Origin: JBCCSZ01 sp039199225
Lineage (GTDB): Bacteria > Bacteroidota > Bacteroidia > Chitinophagales > Saprospiraceae
NCBI GenBank assembly: GCA_039199225.1
Contig: JBCCSZ010000210.1
Location: 1 to 14,100, forward strand
Direction: 5' to 3'
Length of the DNA: 14,100 nt
Each line of letters begins with the position of its first letter. The stretch's first letter is position 1. This document shows, one piece after another, positions 7,541-13,628 of the stretch. The notes under the pieces were generated by a model. The model saw nothing but the letters and a program-made list of their open reading frames with translations. It made no database searches and was not told the DNA's origin. The translations under genes were made by a program, and so were the position numbers.

Positions 7541-8647
7541 ATGAGTATTCAATTTCATTCTCTTACGGTAGCCAATATCCAGCAAGAAACGGACGATACA
7601 GTATCTCTGACATTCGATGTACCGGATAACCTTAAGCCTTCTTTTCAGTACAGCCCAGGGCAGTACCTGACCCTCAAATTCCACATCGATGGGCAAGAAG
7701 CCCGCCGGGCTTATTCGATGTCGAGCAGCCCTGTAGAAAATGGCTTAACAGTTACTGTCAAACGCGTCACCAGAGGATTGGTGTCCAATCACATCAACGA
7801 CAAGATTGAAAAGGGCATGCAAGTAGAAGTTATGCCTCCTCAAGGTCGTTTTTTCACAGAGATTCTTCCCGACAATCACAAGACTTACTATCTCTTTGGC
7901 GCAGGTAGTGGCATTACGCCTCTGATGTCTATTCTCAAGACCGTTCTTGAAAATGAACCCAAAAGTACGGTTTTCCTTTTTTATGGCAACCGAAATGAGA
8001 AACAGATCATATTTAAAGACGCACTTGACCAACTCCGTAAGCGATACGAAGGGCAATTGTTCGTAGAATACATCATCAGCCAGCCTACCAAGGAGAAGCA
8101 AGGTGGCTTCGGCGGCTTTTTCAAAAAGCCAAAAGTCAACTGGCAAGGCATGATTGGCCGCATCGATGCGGGCAGATGCGCGAAATTTTTGACCGATAAT
8201 CCTCCCCGCTCCAGCCAGTCTGAATATTTCATCTGCGGCCCTAGCAACATGATCGATGTAGTGGAAAATAAACTACTCGAAAGTGGCATTACTCAAAGCA
8301 ATATCCACACCGAGCGATTCACTGTTGCCGAAGATGCCGACAAAAAAGTAGTGGCCGATGGCAGCACACTCAAGGCCAAAATGAAGGTAAAATTGGATGG
8401 CGAAACCATTGAAACCGTCATTTCTCCCGGTAAAAACATCCTCGATACCCTACTCGATCTAAAATACGAACCACCCTACTCCTGTACTTCCGGCTCTTGC
8501 TCCACTTGCATGGCTAAAGTACTGAAAGGGGACGTGCGCATGGAAGTCTGCTACGCCCTCGACGACGATGAGGTCGAAGATGGTTACATCCTAACCTGCC
8601 AAGCCTTCCCCAGCTCAGATGAAATCGAAATTACATTTGACGTATAG
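7541..8647 (+). CDS. PaaE-like three-domain NAD(P)H reductase with C-terminal 2Fe-2S ferredoxin
   Basis: A 368-residue electron-transfer protein passing electrons from NAD(P)H through FAD to a plant-type 2Fe-2S cluster and on to an unidentified partner. Domain order: FAD-binding barrel with R56-A-Y-S-M-S-S, nucleotide-binding domain with FGAGSGITP (119-127) and CGPSNM (232-237), then ferredoxin with Cys315, Cys320, Cys323 (CX4CX2C) and Cys353. All cluster ligands are present. This order is that of PaaE, reductase of the phenylacetyl-CoA epoxidase, but no paaABCD genes are near, so an orphan reductase for a desaturase, hydroxylase or other oxygenase is more likely. A Gly/Lys/Phe-rich insert (about 183-199) lengthens the nucleotide-binding domain. 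It is flanked by a divergent peptidase and a convergent secreted-protein gene, and seems monocistronic. Confidence 0.9.
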   Translation: MSIQFHSLTVANIQQETDDTVSLTFDVPDNLKPSFQYSPGQYLTLKFHIDGQEARRAYSMSSSPVENGLTVTVKRVTRGLVSNHINDKIEKGMQVEVMPPQGRFFTEILPDNHKTYYLFGAGSGITPLMSILKTVLENEPKSTVFLFYGNRNEKQIIFKDALDQLRKRYEGQLFVEYIISQPTKEKQGGFGGFFKKPKVNWQGMIGRIDAGRCAKFLTDNPPRSSQSEYFICGPSNMIDVVENKLLESGITQSNIHTERFTVAEDADKKVVADGSTLKAKMKVKLDGETIETVISPGKNILDTLLDLKYEPPYSCTSGSCSTCMAKVLKGDVRMEVCYALDDDEVEDGYILTCQAFPSSDEIEITFDV

Positions 8648-8660
8648 GTTGGAGAGTATT

Positions 8661-8780
8661 GTGATTGGATGGTTGGGTGATTTTGTGGTTTAATGATTTA
8701 GTGATCTTGTGATTGCACGCATTGCGTCAAACCACCAAATCACAAGACCACAAGTGGCTCCGCCACAATCACCCAATCAC
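8661..8780. repeat. octanucleotide repeat array arranged as an imperfect inverted repeat
   Basis: Starting 13 bp after the reductase stop, seven contiguous 8-bp units (8661-8716, consensus RTGRTTKN, e.g. GTGATTGG, GTGGTTTA) run without a register break. An 11-bp palindrome follows (8717-8727, ACGCA-T-TGCGT). Five units in reverse orientation come next (8728-8751 and 8765-8780, e.g. CAAATCAC, CCAATCAC), interrupted by a 13-bp insert forming the mini-hairpin GTGGC-TCC-GCCAC (8754-8766). The first three right-arm units mirror the left arm in exact register about position 8722; the outer two pair again after the insert. A single strand could fold into a long imperfect hairpin. It lies between convergent genes. 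Origin unknown: perhaps a dispersed non-coding repeat family, possibly working as a transcription end for the reductase. Confidence 0.75.
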
Positions 8781-8808
8781 CAACGCTCACCACCAGCGAC
8801 TCCCAATC

Positions 8809-8842
8809 AAAAAGGGTCCTAAACCTAGCAGGCTCGGACCCT
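8809..8842 (-). terminator. intrinsic terminator of the secreted lipocalin-like gene
   Basis: On the - strand a stem AGGGTCC/GGACCCT (7 bp, arms at 8842-8836 and 8819-8813) is followed directly by a run of five T's (8813-8809). The loop can form an extra CCT/AGG helix. It begins 36 nt after the stop codon of the - strand gene. This is the only textbook rho-independent terminator in the window. It would stop the antisense-direction transcript before it enters the octamer array. Confidence 0.8.
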
Positions 8843-8877
8843 CAATATTTGTTCGCTAAAACCTAATTATTTCCTTT

Positions 8878-9762
8878 TCATAGTCGCGTCTTCCCATCGT
8901 TCGGGTGAAACCTTTCGAAGGAAAACGCTTTGGGAGCAGTGCAGAACAAGCCGTCAACATCAGAGGTTGTCATGCTGTGTTCGATGCGGAATTTACCCAA
9001 TCGGGCATCCAAAATGCGAGCGTATTGGCTCGTGTAAACCGTCTCCGGACGACCATCCTTGGATACGTAAAAGACTAAGTACTGACCATCTTTAGAGACC
9101 TCCCAGAATCCCTGCTCGATGCTCTTTATTTCTGCATTACCCATTTCTTTGGTGTAACTTCCATCTTCCCGGAATTGGTATCTTAGGTAGGCACCTTCCA
9201 TTTCCATGCTTGTTCCACAAGCTTCTGCATGCGCTCCTTTTAGCTCGAATGGATAGACAGTATGCATCCAATCTCCTACAAAATTGTGGAAAAGAGCCAC
9301 TACAAAGAAGTCTGGTTGTTTGCCAGAATAGTTCAGGAAAATGATGTCTTGAGTAACAACATCAGTTAATACAAGCCCTTCGCAGTTTTGTTCAACCTCA
9401 TAGCGGAGTTGATCATCCAGATTATTGTCGATGATATCTAAGTAGACGCGGCCGTCGATTGATACGACATCCCACAGGTGATGGTGATAACTGGTATTTC
9501 CATCGTCGAAAATGGCAATCTCATCCAGCACGCCAAAATCGCGGAACTGGAAAATGCGCTCCATGTTTGTTGCCACATCAAAATCATCGAGGTCTTCGAT
9601 CCAAACGCCCTCTAGTAGGTCTTGCTCTACCCGAAGCTCCTTAGAAATCCAATCGGGTTGATTCAAAGTAAGACGGCAGCCGTCTTCAGTTGTTGGCACA
9701 CCGCTGAATGCTTGACAACTGATTGCCAAGGCCATAACCAATGTTAGTAGACTCTTTTTCAT
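8878..9762 (-). CDS. secreted protein with two lipocalin-like repeats
   Basis: This 294-residue protein opens with a signal peptide (MKKSLLTLVMALAISCQAFSG). A lipobox reading at Cys16 is poor because position -3 is Ala, so periplasmic or secreted is favoured over lipoprotein. The mature part seems to be an internal duplication: GVW at 52-54 with FQFRDFG (71-77) and LWDVVSIDGRVYL (96-108) in copy one; GDW at 163-165 with YQFREDG (195-201) and FWEVSKDGQYLVF (219-231) in copy two. The G-x-W start followed by strands and an F-x-x-D-G turn recalls lipocalin-like DUFs of Bacteroidota. Four cysteines in the mature chain could form disulfides. It has its own promoter and terminator, so is monocistronic. 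Ligand and function unknown; the lipocalin fold is inferred from pattern only. Confidence 0.6.
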   Translation of the reverse strand: MKKSLLTLVMALAISCQAFSGVPTTEDGCRLTLNQPDWISKELRVEQDLLEGVWIEDLDDFDVATNMERIFQFRDFGVLDEIAIFDDGNTSYHHHLWDVVSIDGRVYLDIIDNNLDDQLRYEVEQNCEGLVLTDVVTQDIIFLNYSGKQPDFFVVALFHNFVGDWMHTVYPFELKGAHAEACGTSMEMEGAYLRYQFREDGSYTKEMGNAEIKSIEQGFWEVSKDGQYLVFYVSKDGRPETVYTSQYARILDARLGKFRIEHSMTTSDVDGLFCTAPKAFSFERFHPNDGKTRL

Positions 9763-9822
9763 TTTAATTTTGAACTTTGGGAAAATTAGTAAACACGCTT
9801 TCTAGTATCTTACTAACAATGA

Positions 9823-9854
9823 CAAATATATGGCTAAGACGTTGCACGTAGCAA
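9823..9854 (-). promoter_or_regulatory. promoter of the secreted lipocalin-like gene
   Basis: The - strand has TATATTTG (9830-9823), a full TAnnTTTG match, with a -33 TTG (9854-9852) 21 nt upstream. The -7 box lies 60 nt before the ATG. It is the best two-part Bacteroidota promoter in the window. Confidence 0.55.
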
Positions 9855-9893
9855 GCGACCTTCGACCATCGTCGGCATTTTTTCGATGAACGA

Positions 9894-9920
9894 ATTAACG
9901 AAATGTTAAGAAGTGTTAAT
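9894..9920. promoter_or_regulatory. three GTTAA half-sites at 10-bp spacing (possible operator)
   Basis: TTAAC (9895-9899, reverse orientation), GTTAA (9905-9909) and GTTAA (9915-9919) have centres exactly one helical turn apart, inside a divergent promoter region upstream of both genes. The first and last extend to ATTAAC and GTTAAT. This geometry suits binding of a dimeric or oligomeric regulator on one DNA face, but the motif is AT-rich and short, so chance is possible. Confidence 0.3.
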
Positions 9921-10021
9921 ATCTCTGGAGAGAACCATTTAAAGAAGCTGCAAACACATTTTGTCGGTCGCTCTGATGACAAAAATACAAGGCCACACAA
10001 TTTATCAGAGGCCATATTTTA

Positions 10022-10054
10022 TTTGCGTAAGCTGCTTATATTGCACGAAATTTG
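10022..10054 (+). promoter_or_regulatory. possible promoter of the small beta-barrel/recO pair
   Basis: TTTG (10022-10025), then 21 nt, then GAAATTTG (10047-10054), one base off TAnnTTTG. The leader to the ATG at 10069 would be only about 10 nt. Spacing is right but the mismatch keeps confidence low. Confidence 0.3.
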
Positions 10055-10068
10055 ATACCCAGTAAACA

Positions 10069-10521
10069 ATGAACCGAATCATTATTCATATACTCACCAT
10101 TGGTTTTATCTTCTTGTTGTTTGCAACAAAGGGATGCGCCCAGGATAATTACCACCAATCCATCGGATTGCGCGGTGGTCCAGTAGCGGCCGTAACCTAC
10201 AAGCGCTTTTTAGACATCTACACGGCCATCGAAGGCATTGCCGGATTCAACTTCACCAATGGAAGACTCATCACATTAACAGGATTGTATCAATACCACA
10301 AGGCCATTTCCTATCAGGCCAATTTATATGGCGGAGCAGGGCTTACCACCGCTTTTAACAGCAACGAATTCCGACTCAATGCAGAAGCCATGCTGGGGAT
10401 CGAATACACGATGCCCAAATTCCCGTTGAATGTTTCCTTTGACTACAAGCCGGCTTTTAATATCTTCAAGACCAACTTTATCTGGAATGAGTTCGGAGTG
10501 TCTGCCAGATTGACTTTTTAA
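10069..10521 (+). CDS. small outer-membrane beta-barrel protein, predicted
   Basis: The 150-residue product has a signal peptide (hydrophobic residues 4-19, cleavage probably after CAQ at about 25). The rest alternates polar and hydrophobic residues in strand-length stretches rich in Gly, Tyr, Phe and Asn, and ends in ARLTF with the terminal Phe typical of proteins inserted by BamA. The mature chain of about 125 residues suits a small barrel of about eight strands. There is no catalytic motif. It resembles the many uncharacterised porin-family-like proteins of Bacteroidota; I cannot name a substrate or ligand. recO follows 27 nt later on the same strand, so the two may be co-transcribed, although no functional link is evident. 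Confidence 0.65.
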   Translation: MNRIIIHILTIGFIFLLFATKGCAQDNYHQSIGLRGGPVAAVTYKRFLDIYTAIEGIAGFNFTNGRLITLTGLYQYHKAISYQANLYGGAGLTTAFNSNEFRLNAEAMLGIEYTMPKFPLNVSFDYKPAFNIFKTNFIWNEFGVSARLTF

Positions 10522-10548
10522 ATCACCCCACCAAAGTCTAGCTCTCTA

Positions 10549-11274
10549 ATGTTGATCAAAACCCGGGGCATCGTACTGCGCGCCATAAAATACTCTGAAA
10601 CCAGTTTCATCCTCGATATTTATACGGAGGCCAAAGGGCTGCGCTCTTACATCGTAAGTGGTGTTCGCACAAAGAAGTCCAAGGTAAGCGCAGGACTTAT
10701 GCAACTGATGTCCCTTGTCGACATGGTGGCTTACCATCGAGACGATAAGGACCTTTTGCGCATACGCGAAATCAAAGCTGCACATATTTACCAAAAACTC
10801 CCCTTTGAAATCGATCGCTCTTCTATCGGCATGTTTATGATAGAGCTGGTCCGAAAGTCCATCCGCGAGGTAGAACAAAACCCCTTGCTGTTTGCCTATT
10901 TGTTCGAATCCTTCCGATACCTGGACAACAGCAGCCATTCAGTAGCCAATTTACATTTACAATTTGCGGTCGAATTAACCGCCTTCTTGGGCTTTATTCC
11001 AGGGGGAGACCACAGCGCCGAGACCCCCATATTTGATATGCAAGAAGGGCAATTCATGCCTGACGCTTCTTCCCACCACTACTACATGGACGAGCAGTCT
11101 AGCGAACTCTTGGGGCAGTTTTTAACATCTGACCTTCAGCATTGCCATCTGATAAAATTGAAGCGATCCCAAAGGCGAAAATTTCTTCATGACCTGCTTT
11201 CTTACTACCGCTTACACATCGAAAACTTTGCAAGTATGAATACACTCAGTGTGCTAGAAGACCTTTTTGAATAA
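10549..11274 (+). CDS. recO: DNA repair protein RecO
   Basis: Recombination mediator of 241 aa. With RecR it loads RecA onto SSB-coated single-stranded DNA in the RecF pathway and can anneal complementary strands (family knowledge). The N-terminal OB-fold is clear from residue 1: KTRGIVLRAIKYSETSFILDIYTE, then GLRSYIVSGVRTKKSK, a short basic patch fitting DNA binding. The helical C-terminal domain contains LFESFRYLD and LQFAVELTAFLGFIP. The four-cysteine zinc finger of Deinococcus-type RecO is absent; FDMQEGQFMPD occupies that place, which I believe is usual for Bacteroidota. Length is standard. It starts 27 nt after the beta-barrel gene. A T8 tract follows the stop but has no GC-rich stem. 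Confidence 0.92.
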   Translation: MLIKTRGIVLRAIKYSETSFILDIYTEAKGLRSYIVSGVRTKKSKVSAGLMQLMSLVDMVAYHRDDKDLLRIREIKAAHIYQKLPFEIDRSSIGMFMIELVRKSIREVEQNPLLFAYLFESFRYLDNSSHSVANLHLQFAVELTAFLGFIPGGDHSAETPIFDMQEGQFMPDASSHHYYMDEQSSELLGQFLTSDLQHCHLIKLKRSQRRKFLHDLLSYYRLHIENFASMNTLSVLEDLFE

Positions 11275-11504
11275 AATCTCCTGTTTTTTTTCCTCCTTTG
11301 TAAACTACAGCCCACCTTGAAACGTCATAACTTGGGTAACGCAATGGTATGGTACATTTTCACCCATCCGCTCTTTGTGCTGATAAGCTTGAAGATTCGG
11401 TTCGGTCCTACCTTTAGAAGACTGAGCTAAGATTTTCAGGAAAATGAACCAAGACCCATTTTATTCTTACAATTTTGTGTTCTGTCGAAACAACTACTCT
11501 ACAA
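11275..11504 (+). promoter_or_regulatory. recO-egtB intergenic region with poly-T and candidate egtB promoters
   Basis: An eight-T tract at about 11284-11291 sits ten bases after the recO stop; the only stem before it is AT-only (TTTTT/AAAA), so it is a doubtful terminator. Two imperfect + strand promoters are seen: TTG (11332-11334), 18 nt, TACATTTT (11353-11360); and TTG (11389-11391), 17 nt, TACCTTTA (11409-11416). Each -7 box has one mismatch at its last base. The second would give egtB a leader of about 80 nt. Confidence 0.3.
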
Positions 11505-12683
11505 ATGTTGCTGACTTCCAAAAGAGCTCTGAGCCTTAGAGAAAACTACCAAACCATCCGACAATATACCGAACAACTGTGTCGGCCCCTCCAAGCAGAA
11601 GACTACGTCTCACAACTCGTCGTCTTTGCCAGCCCCCCAAAGTGGCACCTGGCACATCTGACTTGGTTTTTCGAAGCTTTCGTACTGCAAGCTTACAAGA
11701 AGGATTACAAGCTTTTCGACCAGCAGTTCGCCTATCTTTTCAACAGCTATTACAACAATGCCGGAGCGCGCATTGCCCGCGACCAAAGGGGCAGTATAAC
11801 CCGTCCAAGTGTGGCAGAGGTGTATGCATATCGTGCCTATGTCGATAAGGAAATGATGGCATTGATGGAGCAAAACGACGATCCTGCTCTGCGAGAACTC
11901 ATCATCCTGGGGCTCCAACACGAGCAACAACACCAGGAACTCCTCATCACCGACCTGAAGCACACCTTTGCCCACAATCCCACTTTTCCGGTGTACAGCA
12001 AAGACGCAGCTTTAGCAGAACAGCTCCTGCCTACGGCCAAGGGAGACATCCACATTCCAGAAGGCGTATACGAAATTGGATTTGAAGGGGAAGGCTTCTG
12101 TTATGACAATGAATTGGGCAGACATAAGGTTTATTTACACGAGTTTAGCATCAGCCGCTCCCTGGTCACCAACGCAGAGTATCTTGAATTCATTCAGGAC
12201 GGAGGATATGAGCGCTTCGATCTTTGGTTAGATGAAGGATGGAGTTGGGTACAGTCCGAAAACATTCAGGCGCCCCTTTATTGGCACTGCTTGGACGGCG
12301 AATGGCATCATTATACACTAGCTGGTTTGAAGAAAGTCAAACCAGAAGCACCTTTGGCACACATCAGTTATTACGAGGCTGCGGCCTTTGCAGCCTGGGC
12401 AGGCAAGCGGCTTCCTACGGAATTTGAATGGGAAGTTGCATCGGATCATTTCAAATGGGGCCAACGCTGGGAATGGACCAACAGCGCATACCTGCCTTAT
12501 CCGAAATACCAAAAAGCAGCAGGAGCCATTGGAGAATACAATGGCAAATTCATGGTCAATCAAATGGTGCTGAGGGGTGCATCCGTTGCCACTTCGCCTA
12601 AGCACAGCCGAAAGACCTATCGCAATTTTTTCCACCCGCCGTACAGATGGCAATTCACTGGTATTCGATTAACGCAAAAATAG
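11505..12683 (+). CDS. egtB: ergothioneine synthase EgtB (hercynine sulfoxide synthase)
   Basis: Non-haem iron enzyme that uses O2 to join a thiol donor to C2 of hercynine as a sulfoxide. The start is set at ATG 11505 (392 aa); the frame extends to TTG 11475, but the ten extra residues look unconserved and relatives begin near here. The N-terminal DinB_2 domain holds the three iron ligands: His51 in KWHLAHLTWFFE, and His139 and His143 in LQHEQQHQE. SYYNNAG followed by G-x-R-x-x-R (Arg89, Arg92) matches the arginine pair contacting gamma-glutamylcysteine in the mycobacterial enzyme. The C-terminal FGE/sulfatase-modifying domain ends with TYRNFFHPPYRWQFTGIRL. The final LTQK lacks the terminal Asp I recall in the mycobacterial enzyme, so the sulfur donor is uncertain. 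egtD follows with no gap. Confidence 0.93.
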   Translation: MLLTSKRALSLRENYQTIRQYTEQLCRPLQAEDYVSQLVVFASPPKWHLAHLTWFFEAFVLQAYKKDYKLFDQQFAYLFNSYYNNAGARIARDQRGSITRPSVAEVYAYRAYVDKEMMALMEQNDDPALRELIILGLQHEQQHQELLITDLKHTFAHNPTFPVYSKDAALAEQLLPTAKGDIHIPEGVYEIGFEGEGFCYDNELGRHKVYLHEFSISRSLVTNAEYLEFIQDGGYERFDLWLDEGWSWVQSENIQAPLYWHCLDGEWHHYTLAGLKKVKPEAPLAHISYYEAAAFAAWAGKRLPTEFEWEVASDHFKWGQRWEWTNSAYLPYPKYQKAAGAIGEYNGKFMVNQMVLRGASVATSPKHSRKTYRNFFHPPYRWQFTGIRLTQK

Positions 12684-13628
12684 ATGAACCAACAATTTAG
12701 AAAAGATGTAGACGAAGGCTTATCGGCCACCGTCAAGCATCTCCCATCAAAGTATTTTTACGATGATGAAGGCAGCCGGATTTTCCAGCAAATCATGCTC
12801 ATGCCCGAGTATTACCTGACCAATTGCGAATTTGAAATTCTCGAGCAACAATCCGCATGCATCCACAACGCTTTTGACTTTACACAGCACTTCAACATCA
12901 TCGAACTGGGCGCCGGCGACGGCTCTAAGACCTTCCAGCTGCTTCGCTACCTAACAGAACAGGAAGTCGATTTCACCTATGTCCCAGTAGATATTTCCAC
13001 AGAAGCAATGGATCAACTGAAGGCAGCCTTACAAAAACAACTGCCACAGCTTTCCATACAACCTGTCGTAGGAGATTACTTCCAAGTCTTAAGGGAAAAA
13101 ACCGCATCCGACAACAGTCAGAATCTCTTGCTGTTTCTAGGCGGCAACATCGGTAATTATGCCTACGATGAAGCGCTACAGCTCTTGCAGCTATTTAACA
13201 GCGTGATGAAATCAAATGATAAATTGTTGATTGGAATGGACTTGCAAAAAAATCCCATCACCATTCACAGTGCTTACTATGACCCGGCTGGCATCACCAA
13301 GGCATTCAACCTCAACCTTCTAAGGCGCATCAATCGAGAGCTAGGCGGAAATTTCATCATCGATCAATTCGATTTCTACTGCCATTACCATCCCGGCAAT
13401 GGAGAGGTCAGAAGCTTTCTCGTTAGTTTAGAAGATCAAATCGTTGAGATAGCAGACCTCGGCAAAAGCTATCACTTCCAAAAGAATGAATTGATTGGAA
13501 CAGAATTGTCTAAAAAGTACACCTTTGAGGAGATCGAACAACTCGCACAAAATAGTGGATTTGAAATTCGCAAAAACTTTCTAGACAGTCGCCAATATTT
13601 TACCAACACTCTGTGGACCAAGCCCTAG
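12684..13628 (+). CDS. egtD: L-histidine N-alpha-methyltransferase EgtD
   Basis: SAM-dependent enzyme that trimethylates the alpha-amine of histidine to hercynine, the substrate of EgtB. The SAM fold shows IIELGAGDGSKT (72-83, motif I), VPVDIS (100-105), FLGGNIGNY (151-159) and LLIGMDLQKNP (181-191). Histidine-binding residues known from the mycobacterial enzyme have clear counterparts: Tyr43/44 in MPEYYLT, Asn158, Tyr198/199 in SAYYDPAGIT, Glu274 and Ser276 in IGTELSKKYT. The length of 314 aa is normal. The ATG at 12684 directly follows the egtB stop (TAGATG), so the pair is surely one operon and probably translationally coupled. Its TAG lies in the palindrome CTAG, which also supplies the stop of the convergent esterase gene. 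No egtA, egtC or egtE is present in the window. Confidence 0.93.
   Translation: MNQQFRKDVDEGLSATVKHLPSKYFYDDEGSRIFQQIMLMPEYYLTNCEFEILEQQSACIHNAFDFTQHFNIIELGAGDGSKTFQLLRYLTEQEVDFTYVPVDISTEAMDQLKAALQKQLPQLSIQPVVGDYFQVLREKTASDNSQNLLLFLGGNIGNYAYDEALQLLQLFNSVMKSNDKLLIGMDLQKNPITIHSAYYDPAGITKAFNLNLLRRINRELGGNFIIDQFDFYCHYHPGNGEVRSFLVSLEDQIVEIADLGKSYHFQKNELIGTELSKKYTFEEIEQLAQNSGFEIRKNFLDSRQYFTNTLWTKP

Larger units (their letters stand above)
9763..10068. other. 306-bp divergent promoter region without a supported gene
   Basis: This lies between the secreted lipocalin-like gene (-) and the small beta-barrel gene (+). It holds a good - strand promoter (9823-9854), a weaker + strand one near 10022-10054, and three TTAAC/GTTAA half-sites spaced 10 bp apart (9894-9920). 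A - strand open frame of 83 codons here (10015-9764) has a composition unlike a protein and overlaps both promoters, so it is not called. Confidence 0.5.

Noticed and set aside
8661..8780. CRISPR array or insertion-sequence remnant
   Set aside because: The units are 8 bp without spacers, there is no cas gene, and there is no transposase fragment, long terminal inverted repeat or target duplication.
9700..9762. lipobox at Cys16 of the secreted lipocalin-like protein
   Set aside because: The residues before Cys are A-I-S, so the -3 position is not Leu, Val or Ile; an ordinary signal peptidase I site a few residues later fits better.
9764..10015. 83-codon - strand open frame between the divergent secreted-protein and beta-barrel genes
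   Set aside because: Its product is Ser/Cys/Lys-rich with no domain-like pattern, the frame covers the promoter motifs of both neighbours, and it has no support beyond being open.
11475..11504. TTG start codon extending EgtB by ten residues
   Set aside because: The extra residues look unlike the family, TTG starts are rare here, and the ATG at 11505 puts the iron-ligand His at residue 51, as I recall for the mycobacterial enzyme.
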